64,000 nucleotides of DNA from DASZYF01 sp035545535 (lineage in GTDB: Bacteria > Actinomycetota > Actinomycetes > Mycobacteriales > CAJCIY01), in the NCBI GenBank assembly GCA_035545535.1, contig DASZYF010000142.1, positions 18,082-82,081 on the forward strand, in the 5' to 3' direction. Under the pieces are notes generated by a model. The model saw only the letters and a list, made by a program, of their open reading frames with translations, did not search any database and had not been told where the DNA came from. Position numbers and translations under genes: made by a program. Positions 36,809 through 45,602 of the stretch are shown here, piece by piece (positions within the stretch are counted from its first letter, which is position 1; each line of letters begins with the position of its first letter).

Positions 36809-37683
36809 TGTCCGAGCGCCCGGCGCGGATCGTCGACGCGCACGTGCACCTCTGGGACCCCGCGCGCACCGACTGGTACCCGTACCTGTCCGGCCGGCAG
36901 GACGTGAACGTCGACGTGTCCGGGTCGTCCCGGCGCTTCGACGTGCCCACCTACCGCAAGGAGTCGGCCGGCTGGAACGTCGTCAAGCTCGTGAACGTCG
37001 CCGCCGCCACCGGCAAGCACTCGGTCGCCGAGACGCTCGCGATGGACGCGATGGCTGCCGAAGACGCTGCGGCAGAGGGGCATCCGGACGCGATCGTCGG
37101 CGGGCTCCCGCGCGCCGAGTCCATCGACGAGGCGATCGGCTTCATCGACGAGCAGCGCAGTGCCCCGCGGTTCCGCGGTGTGCGCCCGATGATCGGCGGC
37201 ATCGGCCCGCTGCCGGACCGCGAGGTGCTGGTGGCACTCGCCGAGCGGGGGCTCGTGTTCGAGCTCATGGCCCACCCGGACACGCTGGCCGACGCCGCCC
37301 GCACCTTCGCAGGCATCCCCGACCTGGACGTGGTCGTCGAGCACACCGGCTGGCCACGCGACGACAGCGACGAGGAACGCGCGCTCTGGAGCGCCGGCCT
37401 CGAGGCACTCGCGTCAGTGGGCGAGCGGGTCAGCTGCAAGCTCTCGGGCCTGGCGATGCCGCTCGGTTCGATGAGCGCCGAGGTGCTGCGCCCGTGGGTC
37501 GAGCGGGCGATCGAGACCTTCGGCGCGCACCGGTGCATGTTCGCGAGCAACTTCCCCGTCGACGGCGCCCACGGCACCTGGGACGAGCTCTACAGCAGCT
37601 TCAACGCCATCACCGCCGGCCTCCCGGAGACCGATCGGGACCAGCTCTTCGCCGGCACCGCCGAACGCGTCTTCTCCCTCTGA
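36808..37683 (+). CDS. Amidohydrolase family 2, lactonase-like
   Basis: The 291-residue TIM-barrel hydrolase has DAHVHLWDP near the N-terminus, VVEHTGWPRDD in the middle and MFASNFPVDG with the final aspartate-equivalent region. The AHVHLWD form is typical of fuconolactone hydrolase-like (COG3618) members, which open sugar or alicyclic lactones. ATG 36808 is preferred over GTG 36805 because AAGGAG is then correctly spaced; it shares one base with the preceding stop. With the upstream monooxygenase, lactone hydrolysis is an attractive role but not shown. Confidence 0.85.
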   Translation: MSERPARIVDAHVHLWDPARTDWYPYLSGRQDVNVDVSGSSRRFDVPTYRKESAGWNVVKLVNVAAATGKHSVAETLAMDAMAAEDAAAEGHPDAIVGGLPRAESIDEAIGFIDEQRSAPRFRGVRPMIGGIGPLPDREVLVALAERGLVFELMAHPDTLADAARTFAGIPDLDVVVEHTGWPRDDSDEERALWSAGLEALASVGERVSCKLSGLAMPLGSMSAEVLRPWVERAIETFGAHRCMFASNFPVDGAHGTWDELYSSFNAITAGLPETDRDQLFAGTAERVFSL

Positions 37684-37686
37684 CGG

Positions 37687-38130
37687 TCAGGCTGGGCGGA
37701 AGACGGGGAGCGTGATGGTGTCGGTCTCCGTGCGGAACCCGACCGTCAGGGCCATCCCGCCCTCCAACGCGTCGAAGTCGACGTCGTAGAGGTTGGTCAT
37801 GATGCGCGGACCCTCCTCGAGGTCGACGATCGCGGCGACGTAGGGGACGCGCGGGCCGAACGGCGGGAGGTCGTTCGCGTACACGATCGACCACGTGTAC
37901 AGCGTCGCCCGGCCGCTCGCCTCCTCCCACGTGAGGTCTTCGGACCAGCACTTCGCGCAGAACGGGCGCGGGTAGAGCTGGGCCTTTCCGCAGCCACCGC
38001 ACCGCTGGACGAGGAGCTTGTGCTCGCGGCAGGCGTCCCACCACGGCTGCGTGCTCTCGTCGGGCGTCGGCAGGTCGTAGCGCGGCCCCTCGACCGGGTC
38101 GTACGCAGGGGCCTCCAGGGAGACCGACAT
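37687..38130 (-). CDS. DUF35 zinc-ribbon/OB-fold protein
   Basis: The 147-residue DUF35 protein has an intact ribbon: LLVQRCGGCGKAQLYPRPFCAKCW. The OB-fold part reads GRATLYTWSIVYANDLPPF, VPYVAAIVDLEEGPRIMTNL. The start ATG 38130 shares a base with the stop of the upstream MaoC gene (TGATG), implying a tight operon. Its likely partner is the thiolase-fold protein at 39850-40998, encoded across the divergent promoter, by analogy with DUF35/Ltp aldolases. Confidence 0.88.
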   Translation of the reverse strand: MSVSLEAPAYDPVEGPRYDLPTPDESTQPWWDACREHKLLVQRCGGCGKAQLYPRPFCAKCWSEDLTWEEASGRATLYTWSIVYANDLPPFGPRVPYVAAIVDLEEGPRIMTNLYDVDFDALEGGMALTVGFRTETDTITLPVFRPA

Positions 38131-38570
38131 CAGACCCGCGAGGGGAGCGCGGCCGTCGCCTCGCCGCCGAGCACGACGACGTCGGAACCGTTGATCGACT
38201 GCACGACCTCGACGTCGAGCTCGACGATGTGCTCGCCGTTCTCTTCCTTCTTGCCGGTCGGCACGATCTTGGTGCGGAGCTCGTTGTCGGGCCACGTCTG
38301 CTTGGTGAAGCGGACCGCGAAGTGGCGCAGGTTGCCGACGCCGACGTAGTCCTCGAGCGCGGAGCCGAGGAAGCCCATCGTGAACATGCCGTGGCCGAAG
38401 ACGCTGGGCAGCTTGGCCTTCTGCGCCTTGATCTCGTCGTGGTGCATGGGGTTCATGTCGCCGGAGGCGCCGGCGTAGGCGACCAGGTCGCTGCGGGTGA
38501 GGACGACGGTGCGGACGGGGGCCTCTTCGCCCTCTTTGACGTCCTCGATGAACAGCTTCTGCTCGGTCAC
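38130..38570 (-). CDS. MaoC-like enoyl-CoA hydratase, catalytic HadB type
   Basis: The 146-residue hotdog protein has the full hydratase-2 motif YAGASGDMNPMHHDE with catalytic Asp and His, followed by FGHGMFTMGFLGS. It adds water to trans-2-enoyl-CoA giving the (R)-3-hydroxy product. GTG 38570 has a GGAAGAGG site. It is cotranscribed with the DUF35 gene and divergent from a long ACAD under a shared operator. It is the likely catalytic partner of the HadA-like subunit at 31814-32302. Confidence 0.9.
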   Translation of the reverse strand: MTEQKLFIEDVKEGEEAPVRTVVLTRSDLVAYAGASGDMNPMHHDEIKAQKAKLPSVFGHGMFTMGFLGSALEDYVGVGNLRHFAVRFTKQTWPDNELRTKIVPTGKKEENGEHIVELDVEVVQSINGSDVVVLGGEATAALPSRV

Positions 38571-38617
38571 GCGAACCTCTTCCGGCTTGTCAGCGACACT
38601 GCACTTCGCAGAGAGTA

Positions 38618-38631
38618 TGACGCGAACGTCA
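38618..38631. promoter_or_regulatory. TGAC-N6-GTCA operator, MaoC/ACAD divergent promoter
   Basis: TGAC GCGAAC GTCA, the same core as at 18648. It abuts a TACTCT -10-like box on the minus strand (complement of 38612-38617) for the MaoC/DUF35 operon and lies 35 bp before the ACAD start. Confidence 0.8.
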
Positions 38632-38666
38632 GGGAACTCGCCACTACCGGGTCATGGAGGAGCAGC

Positions 38667-39857
38667 GTGGAGCTCGGCTACACCGAGGCCGACGAGGCCT
38701 ACCGGGCGGAGCTGCGGGCCTGGCTCGACGAGCACCTGCCCGACGAGGTGCGCAAGGCCGGCCGGGCCCGGTTCGCGAACGGTGGCGAGGACACCCCGGA
38801 CGGCAAGGTCCCCCAGTGGTCGCGCGACTGGCAGGCCACCCTGTTCGACCACGGCTACCTCGTGCCGCCGTGGCCGCGCGAGCTCGGGGGGCGCGACTCC
38901 ACGCCGGTCCAGACGCTCATCTACCACGAGGAGCTGGCCCGGGTCGGCGCCCCGCGCACGCTGAACTTCCAGGGCCTCAACATCGTCTCGCCGAGCCTGC
39001 GCGAGTTCGGCACGCCCGAGCAGCAGGACAAGTGGCTGGTGCGCGCCCTGCGCGGCGACGACCTCTGGTGCATCGGCATGAGCGAGCCCGGTGCCGGCAG
39101 CGACCTCGGCGGTCTGTCGACCCGCGGAGAGGTGCACGGCGACACCATCGTGCTCAACGGGCAGAAGGTGTGGACGTCGACGGCGCACAACGCGGACTGG
39201 TGCATGGTCTACTGCCGGACCGACCCCGACGCGCCGAAGCACCGCGGCATCAGCGTCGTGATCGTCGACATGAAGACGCCGGGAGTGACGGCGCGGCCGT
39301 TCCCCCACCTCACGGGCCACGTCGACTTCGCCGAGGTCTTCTTCGACAACGCCGAGGTCCCGGTGAGCAACGTGCTCGGCACGCTGCACGACGGCTGGCG
39401 CGTGACGATGGGCGCCCTCGCGCACGAGCGCGCGGGCCTGTGGGTCGGCGGGGTCGCCAACCTCGAGACCATCGTGCTGAACATGGTCGACACCGCCCGC
39501 GCCCGCGGGAAGCTCGGCGACCCCAACGTGCGGCGCAAGATCGCCCACCTCCACGAACAGGTGCAGACGCTGAAGTGCCTCGGCTACAAGGGCTTCGCCG
39601 GCTTCGCGCAGGCCTCCTCCAGCCCCGAGCACTCGCTGCTCAAGCTCGCCCACGCCGAGCTCCAGAAGCACATGGCCGAAGCCGGCACGCTGCTGCTCGG
39701 CGAGTGGGGGCCGGTCAACGACGCGCCCGGCGAGGGCGCCAACGGGATGTGGCCGCGGATGTTCATGATGTCGCTCGCCAGCACGATCGCAGGGGGCACC
39801 AGCGAGGTGCAGCGCAACATCATCGCCGAGCGCGTGCTGGGATTGCCCCGTGCCTAA
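38667..39857 (+). CDS. Acyl-CoA dehydrogenase (long type)
   Basis: The 396-residue ACAD starts at GTG 38667 preceded by GGAGGAG with ideal spacing; an upstream ATG at 38654 is in another frame. Signatures: WCIGMSEPGAGSDLGGL, GQKVWTSTAHNADWCMVYCR, FAEVFFDNAEVPVSNV and IAGGTSEVQRNIIAERVLGLP. Its 3' end overlaps the thiolase-fold gene by 8 nt. With the short ACAD at 41075 it flanks the thiolase gene, so an ACAD heteromer and an aldolase are encoded together. Confidence 0.92.
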   Translation: MELGYTEADEAYRAELRAWLDEHLPDEVRKAGRARFANGGEDTPDGKVPQWSRDWQATLFDHGYLVPPWPRELGGRDSTPVQTLIYHEELARVGAPRTLNFQGLNIVSPSLREFGTPEQQDKWLVRALRGDDLWCIGMSEPGAGSDLGGLSTRGEVHGDTIVLNGQKVWTSTAHNADWCMVYCRTDPDAPKHRGISVVIVDMKTPGVTARPFPHLTGHVDFAEVFFDNAEVPVSNVLGTLHDGWRVTMGALAHERAGLWVGGVANLETIVLNMVDTARARGKLGDPNVRRKIAHLHEQVQTLKCLGYKGFAGFAQASSSPEHSLLKLAHAELQKHMAEAGTLLLGEWGPVNDAPGEGANGMWPRMFMMSLASTIAGGTSEVQRNIIAERVLGLPRA

Positions 39858-40998
39858 CCCTCGCGTAGCCATCGTCGGTGCCGCCCTGTCCGACTGCGGG
39901 CGGGTCGACGACAAGACCCCGTACGAGCTCCACTTCCAGGCGACCAAGCGGGCCCTGGCGCACGCCGGCCTGACCCACGAGGACGTCGACGGGTTCGGCT
40001 CCACCGGCCTCGGCGTGCTCGCCCCCATCGAGATCTCGGAGTACCTGGGCCTGCGCCCGACGTGGGTGGAGAGCACCGGCGTGGGCGGCGGCACCTGGGA
40101 GGTCATGGTCGAGCACGCGCTGGCGGCCATCCAGGCCGGCCACGCGAAGACGATCGTGCTCGTGTACGGCTCGACCGCCCGGGCCGACCTCAAGAAGAAG
40201 CTGCGCACGGCGAACCTCTCCTTCGGTTCGCGCGGCCCGTCGCAGTTCGAGTCGCCGTGGGGCCACACCCTCATGGCCAAGTACGCGATGACCGCGCGGC
40301 GCCACATGATCGAGTACGGCACGAAGATCGAGCAGCTCGCCAACATCGCGGTCGACACCCGCTACAACGCCTCACTGAACCCGGACGCGTTCTACACGGA
40401 CCTCATCACGGTCGACGACGTGCAGAACGAGCGGATGATGGCCGACCCGTTCACCAAGCTGCACTGCTGCATCCGCAGCGACGGCGGCGGTGCGGTGGTG
40501 CTCACCAGCGAGGAGCGCGCGAAGGACCTCCCGGTGAAGCCGGTCTACGTCCTCGGCACCGGCAGCGCGGGCAACATCACGACGATGAGCGAGTGGGACG
40601 ACTTCACCGTCTCCCCCGCCGCGCGCTCCGGCAAGCTCGCGTTCGAGCGGGCCGGTCTCACGCCGGCCGACGTCGACGTGTGCGAGTTCTACGACGCGTT
40701 CACCTCGATGGTGCTGCTCACCTACGAGGCGCTCGGCTTCTGCGGCAAGGGCGAGGCCGGTGCCTACCTCGAAGGCGGCACCATGCGCGTCGGCGGGAAG
40801 ATGCCCACCAACACCGACGGCGGCGGCCTGTCCTGCTGCCACCCCGGCATGCGCGGCATGTTCCTGCTCGTCGAGGCGACCAAGCAGCTGCGCGGCGAGT
40901 GCGGCCCCCGCCAGGTCGACGACGCGAAGATCGCCTGCGTCAACGGCACCGGCGGCTGGTTCTCCTCCGCCTCCACCATCCTCCTCGGCACCGACTAG
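39850..40998 (+). CDS. Thiolase-fold protein, lipid-transfer/aldolase type
   Basis: The 382-residue thiolase-superfamily protein starts at GTG 39850 inside the ACAD gene. The N-terminus PRVAIVGAALSDCGRVDDKT and the C-terminal NTDGGGLSCCHPGMRGMFLL segment are typical of Ltp-like proteins next to DUF35 genes. It differs clearly from the paralogue at 29698, which has NTSGGQLSAGRLHGYG. It could be a thiolase releasing acetyl- or propionyl-CoA, or a retro-aldolase with the DUF35 protein at 37687. Confidence 0.87.
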   Translation: MPNPRVAIVGAALSDCGRVDDKTPYELHFQATKRALAHAGLTHEDVDGFGSTGLGVLAPIEISEYLGLRPTWVESTGVGGGTWEVMVEHALAAIQAGHAKTIVLVYGSTARADLKKKLRTANLSFGSRGPSQFESPWGHTLMAKYAMTARRHMIEYGTKIEQLANIAVDTRYNASLNPDAFYTDLITVDDVQNERMMADPFTKLHCCIRSDGGGAVVLTSEERAKDLPVKPVYVLGTGSAGNITTMSEWDDFTVSPAARSGKLAFERAGLTPADVDVCEFYDAFTSMVLLTYEALGFCGKGEAGAYLEGGTMRVGGKMPTNTDGGGLSCCHPGMRGMFLLVEATKQLRGECGPRQVDDAKIACVNGTGGWFSSASTILLGTD

Positions 40999-41074
40999 AT
41001 CACCTGACCCCGGCGCCTCCGTCCGTGGCGGAAGAGCATGCCACGGACTTTGGCGAAAGAAAGGCCTGCCGCAC

Positions 41075-42085
41075 ATGGACTTCCGCCTCTCCAGCGATCA
41101 GTCGGACCTGCGCGACGCCGTGAAGGCGATGCTGTCCCGCGAGGTCACGTCGGAGCTCATCCGCGAGCGCTACGCCACGGACGGCTCCGGAGAGAAGGCA
41201 CGCGCCGACGGGCTCTGGAAGCTCGTCACCGACGCGCACTGGACCGCGCTGGGTGCGCCCGAGGAGGCCGGCGGGTTCGGCCTCGGTGCGGTCGAGCTCG
41301 GCCTGCTGTGCGAGCAGGCCGGCTACTACCTCGCGCCGATCCCGCTGTGGGAGACCGCGGCGCTCGCAGTGCCGCTGCTCGGCCGCGCGCTCGAAGGCGG
41401 TGAGCGCGCCACCGCGGTGACGCACGTCGGCACCATCACGCCCGACGCCGGTGGCCGGCTCTCCGGCCCGGCGACGCTGGTGCCCGAAGCGCACGTCTCC
41501 GACCTCATCGTCGTGCCCACCGCTCAGGGCACCTACGTGGTGGAGACCAGCCGGGCCCAGATCCTCGTGCACGACTGCACGGACAAGACGCGGATCCTGT
41601 CCGAGGTCACGCTCGAGGGCGTCGCCGCGGAGAAGGTGTCCGACGTCGCACCCTCCCTCGACCTCGCGACCGTCACGCTCGCGGCGCAGACGCTCGGCTC
41701 CGCGCGCCGGCTGCTCGACATGACGGTCGACTACGTGAAGGTGCGCGAGCAGTTCGACCGGCCCATCGGCACGTTCCAAGCCGTGCAGCACAAGCTCGCC
41801 GACGTGCTGGTCGCGATCGAGCGCGCGTGGTCGGCGACGTTCTACGCCGCGATGTGCATCGACGCGCGCAACCCCGATGCCGCCCGCGCGACCTGCATCG
41901 CGAAGGCCGCGACCGGCGACGCCAGCCGGCTGGCCGCGCGTGAGGCGAGCCAGTGCCACGGCGGCATCGGCTACACCTGGGAGCACGACCTGCACCTGTG
42001 GTTCCGCCGGATCTTCGCCGACGAGCCGCTGCTCGGCGGCAGCGACGTCCAGCGCGACCGCCTCGCCGACCTGCTGGCCCTCTGA
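41075..42085 (+). CDS. Acyl-CoA dehydrogenase (short type)
   Basis: The 336-residue ACAD starts at ATG 41075 (DFRLSSDQSDLRDAVKAML). It has KVREQFDRPIGTFQAVQHKLAD and SQCHGGIGYTWEHDLHLWFRRI, the short-class signatures, and lacks the ERVLGLP ending. It is 76 nt after the thiolase-fold gene and probably in the same transcript as the long ACAD at 38667, with which it is expected to form a heteromer. It converges on the lysyltransferase-like gene. Confidence 0.9.
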   Translation: MDFRLSSDQSDLRDAVKAMLSREVTSELIRERYATDGSGEKARADGLWKLVTDAHWTALGAPEEAGGFGLGAVELGLLCEQAGYYLAPIPLWETAALAVPLLGRALEGGERATAVTHVGTITPDAGGRLSGPATLVPEAHVSDLIVVPTAQGTYVVETSRAQILVHDCTDKTRILSEVTLEGVAAEKVSDVAPSLDLATVTLAAQTLGSARRLLDMTVDYVKVREQFDRPIGTFQAVQHKLADVLVAIERAWSATFYAAMCIDARNPDAARATCIAKAATGDASRLAAREASQCHGGIGYTWEHDLHLWFRRIFADEPLLGGSDVQRDRLADLLAL

Positions 42086-42092
42086 CCGGAGG

Positions 42093-43832
42093 TCAGGTCC
42101 CGGCGTGCTCGAGGGTGCGCTGCTCGCCTTCGCGGGTCGCCCCGCGGCCGATGGGGATGTACTGCTCGGCCGCCATCGCGGCGATGCCGACGGCCGGGAT
42201 GTCGGCCACCGTCCGGTAGGCGACGTGGCGCGGCACCCACCGCGGGAAGAACTTGCCGTTGAACCGGTAGAGCTGCTCGAGCTGGAACAGCGGCTCCAGG
42301 GTGCGCAACGCGGCCTGCTCGAGCGAGCGCAGCGCGGTCTTCTCCTTCTCGCGGTCGAACACGCTGCGGAACGCGGCGAAGTTGAGCGAGAGCTCGGTGA
42401 CGCCGCGCGGCTTGCCCCACTCGATCGCCTCGACGATCATCCGCTCGTTCACCCCGTTGGGGCAGTCGGGCAGGCGGCGCATCGCGTCGAGTGACAGCCC
42501 GGCCTCTGCGAGGCCGAACGTCGCGTAGCGCTGGAACGCGACCGGCCGGCCGTTCGCATCGCGACAGATCAGCACGACGAGGTGCTTGTCGCGGCCGGAG
42601 AGCATCGCGTCGAGCCCCATCGCGAAGCCGCGCTCGCCCGCCTTGCCGTTGTCGATCTCGGAGATGCGGCGCAGCTCGGCCCGGAGCTCGGCGCTGAGCT
42701 CGCCCTCGCGGTGCACGGTGCACGTGAGCCCGAAGTTCTTCGTGCGGCTCACCGCCTGGCGCACGTTGCGCATGCGCCGCCCCTCGAGGCTGAACTGCTG
42801 CACGTCGACGACCGCCTCGTCGCCGACGTAGATGGACTTCATCCCGAACTTCTCATACATCTCCATCACGTCGCCGCGCACCCCGTACACGGCGGGCCGC
42901 CAGCCCTTGACGTCGCAGAGCGTGAGGAACTCCTCGATCGCCGACTCCCACGACGCCGGGTCGCCCACGGGGTCGCCGCTGCCGAGACCGACCCCGGTGA
43001 GGTAGCGGTAGCCGATGGCCGCCTTCCGATCGGCGGAGAAGACGTGCCGCTTGTCGCCGCGGAGGATGAACGGGTCGAGCGTGCCCGCACCGGGGCGGAA
43101 CACCATGGGGGTGAGCTCGGCGCGCTCGGCGGCGCTCGGGTTGCCGAAGCGGTCGGCCACCGGGGCGAGCGCCCAGAACAGCAGCACGACGAGCGAGCCG
43201 ATGCCGACGACCGACACCGACGCGGGGAACCACGTGGCGAAGAAGCCGTGGAAGTGCAGGGGCCCGTGCGCGCCGACCAGCCGCTCGGTGACCTCCTGCA
43301 CCGCGCGCACCGGCGTGAGCTTGGGGTGGTCCGGGTCGGGCCCGAGGATCAGGCCGAGGAGGCCGTAGGCGTAGTCGACGAGCACCACGAACGGCAGCGC
43401 GCCCACGAGCGAGCGCCAGCGCGCGGGCCCCGGATCGGCGACGAAGATCTCGCGCCGCCGCCAGAGCAGCCACGCCAGCAGCGCGGTGACCGCGGCCCCG
43501 GCGACGTCGGCGCCTTCGAGCAGGTGCGCGCCCGAGGACATCAGCAGCGTGACGATGCCGCCCCACAGCGCGAGGCGGCGTCGGCCGAACAGCCCCTTGC
43601 CCACGAGGAGCAGGGCGATGCCGAGCAGGGCGGTGAGCCCGTTCGCGATGCCCGCCGCATAGGGCGTGAGCACGTCGCGCACGGATACGAGCCGCGGCGC
43701 GAGGTCGGCCCGGACGCTGGTGGCGAGGGTGAGGACGCCGGCGAGCGCGACGACCAGCGCGAGGATGCGCGCCTGAGCGCGCGCGCTCACGCCGAAGACG
43801 ACCTTGCGAACCCCAACCACGGGTTCCAGCAT
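42093..43832 (-). CDS. Membrane protein with DUF2156 (phosphatidylglycerol lysyltransferase-like) domain
   Basis: The 579-residue protein has about six or seven transmembrane helices in residues 15-240 and a C-terminal DUF2156/GNAT-like domain (about 290-560). The latter contains YEKFGMKSIYVGDEAVVD, RNVRQAVSRTKNFG and SLNFAAFRSVFDREKEK, characteristic of MprF/LysX-type aminoacyl-phosphatidylglycerol synthases. Such enzymes attach lysine or alanine from aminoacyl-tRNA to membrane lipids. No lysyl-tRNA synthetase domain is fused. ATG 43832 with GGTGAG is preferred, though nearby starts are possible. Confidence 0.83.
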   Translation of the reverse strand: MLEPVVGVRKVVFGVSARAQARILALVVALAGVLTLATSVRADLAPRLVSVRDVLTPYAAGIANGLTALLGIALLLVGKGLFGRRRLALWGGIVTLLMSSGAHLLEGADVAGAAVTALLAWLLWRRREIFVADPGPARWRSLVGALPFVVLVDYAYGLLGLILGPDPDHPKLTPVRAVQEVTERLVGAHGPLHFHGFFATWFPASVSVVGIGSLVVLLFWALAPVADRFGNPSAAERAELTPMVFRPGAGTLDPFILRGDKRHVFSADRKAAIGYRYLTGVGLGSGDPVGDPASWESAIEEFLTLCDVKGWRPAVYGVRGDVMEMYEKFGMKSIYVGDEAVVDVQQFSLEGRRMRNVRQAVSRTKNFGLTCTVHREGELSAELRAELRRISEIDNGKAGERGFAMGLDAMLSGRDKHLVVLICRDANGRPVAFQRYATFGLAEAGLSLDAMRRLPDCPNGVNERMIVEAIEWGKPRGVTELSLNFAAFRSVFDREKEKTALRSLEQAALRTLEPLFQLEQLYRFNGKFFPRWVPRHVAYRTVADIPAVGIAAMAAEQYIPIGRGATREGEQRTLEHAGT

Positions 43833-43858
43833 CTCACCGCGAACGCACAGGACCCTGG

Positions 43859-45571
43859 CTACCCGCCCGTCGGGAGCGGGCGCCGGCGGACGGTGAGCGC
43901 GGCGGCGGCGAGCAGGAGCGCCAGAGCCGAGACCGCGAGCCGGCCCGGCAGGCCCGTCGCGGCCAGTGATCCCCGCGGCGGCGCGACCGTCGTCGGCGGG
44001 CGCCGTGGGGTCACCGGCTCGGCGGCGACCTTCGCGGGCGAGCGCACCGCCGTGGTGACGACGTGCCCGGCGCTCGGCGCGAACGCCGGAGTCGGCGAGG
44101 CGGAGTCGGGCGACGTGTCGAGGCCGAGGTAGCTGAAGTCGCCCTTCCACCCGTCGTCGTCCGACAGCGCCGGGCATCCGTCCCGCAGGTCCTCGCAGTC
44201 GACCGCGACCCCCTTCGCGGTGTGCAGCTGCAGACGCGAGAGGTAGTAGAAGGAGAAGTCGTTGGCGTCCTTGTTCGGATCGACCGCACCTTCGATGCCG
44301 TCGTGCCGCCAGCGGTTCGTGAGGATCCGCGCGTCCGCTGTGGCGTCACCCTTCACGTAGCGGTCGAACCACGCGGTCGTGTACCAGGCGATCTCGTCGG
44401 CGCCGCGCAGCGACGCCCCGAACCCCGGGTTCGGGATGAACGAGAAGTCGAAGTGCGAGCCGCCGCGGATGATGATCTCGCCGGTGTCGACGCCCGCCGT
44501 CGAGTACGCACGCGACTCGGTCGACTTGGCGAGCGGGTCGGGCAGCTTGGTGTTCGGCTCCGGCGGCAGGAAGTAGTCGGCCGACATGCCCAGCGCGGGC
44601 TTCGTGATGGCCGCGGGCTTGCGCGCGTCGGCGTCGACGCAGCCCTTCTCGCTGCTCCTGCCGTTGCCCGCCGGTGACGGCGCCGCGAGGTTGTCCCAGG
44701 CGACGACCGCCTTGACGCGCGGGTCCCACTGCCCGATGTAGGAGACACCGGACGCGCCGTAGGAGTGACCGGCGATGCCGACGCGCGACGGGTCGAGCAG
44801 CGCCCACGCCGGGTTGAACGCCGCGTCCTTCCCGCTCGCGACGCGCGCCGCCTGCTTGGCCGCGTGGCTCGTCCCGCTGTTGCACGACGGCACCGGCACG
44901 TAGGGCTTGGCCTTCGTGGAGAAGAAGAAGTTGAGCGCGTCCTCGGTGCCGTCGAAGAAGGGCCGGCCGTCGGACTGCGCCGGCACGCCCTCCTGCTGAT
45001 CGGCGCCCTCGCCGAGGGTGTCGGACTGGCCCTGCCCCTGCGCGTCCCACGTCATGACGACGTAACCGGCCTTGGCGAGCGTCTGCGCCGCGTACCAGTA
45101 GAGGTTCTCGTCGGCCTGCACCGAGCCGACGGTGATCACGACGCCCGGGCGCTGCGCGGGACCGGCCGTCGTCCACCAGATGTGCCCGGACAGCGTGGCG
45201 CCGTCGCGCGCCGTGAACAGGACCGGCGCGACCTTGCCGTAGCCGTTGCTCGACCAGGCGTCGAGCCGCACGTCGCCGGCGCAGCCGTCGTTCAGGTTCC
45301 AGCAGAGGTCGGAGACGAACTCCCGCTGCGGGTCGGCGGCCTGCGCCGCCAGCGCGGCGAGCCCGTTCTTCTGGTTCTCGGTGCGCAGCAGCAGCTGGTA
45401 CTCGGGCGTCAGGTAGACGGCCTGGCGCTCGAGGACCTTCGAGTAGTTCTGCGCCTCCTGCACCGCGTTGAACGTCGTCGGCGGTGCGGCGGATGCGGGC
45501 AGCGCCAGCGAGGCGGCGATGCCGACGAGCGCGGTGGCGAGGACGAAGCGGACGTTCCGGGCGCGTCGCAC
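43859..45571 (-). CDS. Secreted, sortase-anchored alpha/beta-hydrolase
   Basis: The 570-residue protein has a signal peptide (VRFVLATALVGIAASLALPASA), an alpha/beta-hydrolase body with nucleophile motif GHSYGA (Ser about 270) and the conserved GYVVMTWDAQGQGQSD segment. The C-terminus has the sorting signal LAATG (536-540), a hydrophobic helix and RRRP. LAxTG is the target of class E sortases in high-GC Actinobacteria. The enzyme would therefore be displayed on the cell wall, possibly as an esterase or dienelactone-hydrolase-like enzyme. Substrate unknown. Confidence 0.87.
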   Translation of the reverse strand: MRRARNVRFVLATALVGIAASLALPASAAPPTTFNAVQEAQNYSKVLERQAVYLTPEYQLLLRTENQKNGLAALAAQAADPQREFVSDLCWNLNDGCAGDVRLDAWSSNGYGKVAPVLFTARDGATLSGHIWWTTAGPAQRPGVVITVGSVQADENLYWYAAQTLAKAGYVVMTWDAQGQGQSDTLGEGADQQEGVPAQSDGRPFFDGTEDALNFFFSTKAKPYVPVPSCNSGTSHAAKQAARVASGKDAAFNPAWALLDPSRVGIAGHSYGASGVSYIGQWDPRVKAVVAWDNLAAPSPAGNGRSSEKGCVDADARKPAAITKPALGMSADYFLPPEPNTKLPDPLAKSTESRAYSTAGVDTGEIIIRGGSHFDFSFIPNPGFGASLRGADEIAWYTTAWFDRYVKGDATADARILTNRWRHDGIEGAVDPNKDANDFSFYYLSRLQLHTAKGVAVDCEDLRDGCPALSDDDGWKGDFSYLGLDTSPDSASPTPAFAPSAGHVVTTAVRSPAKVAAEPVTPRRPPTTVAPPRGSLAATGLPGRLAVSALALLLAAAALTVRRRPLPTGG

Positions 45572-45602
45572 GGGCGAACTATGCCCGGTCAGCGGCCGCG
45601 CG

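Noticed and set aside
24875..42085. Assigning the region as a cholesterol degradation cluster
   Set aside because: The ACAD, MaoC, DUF35 and Ltp parts fit side-chain chemistry, but ring-degradation hallmarks (KstD, KshA, HsaC) and KstR boxes are absent; other branched or terpenoid acids fit equally.
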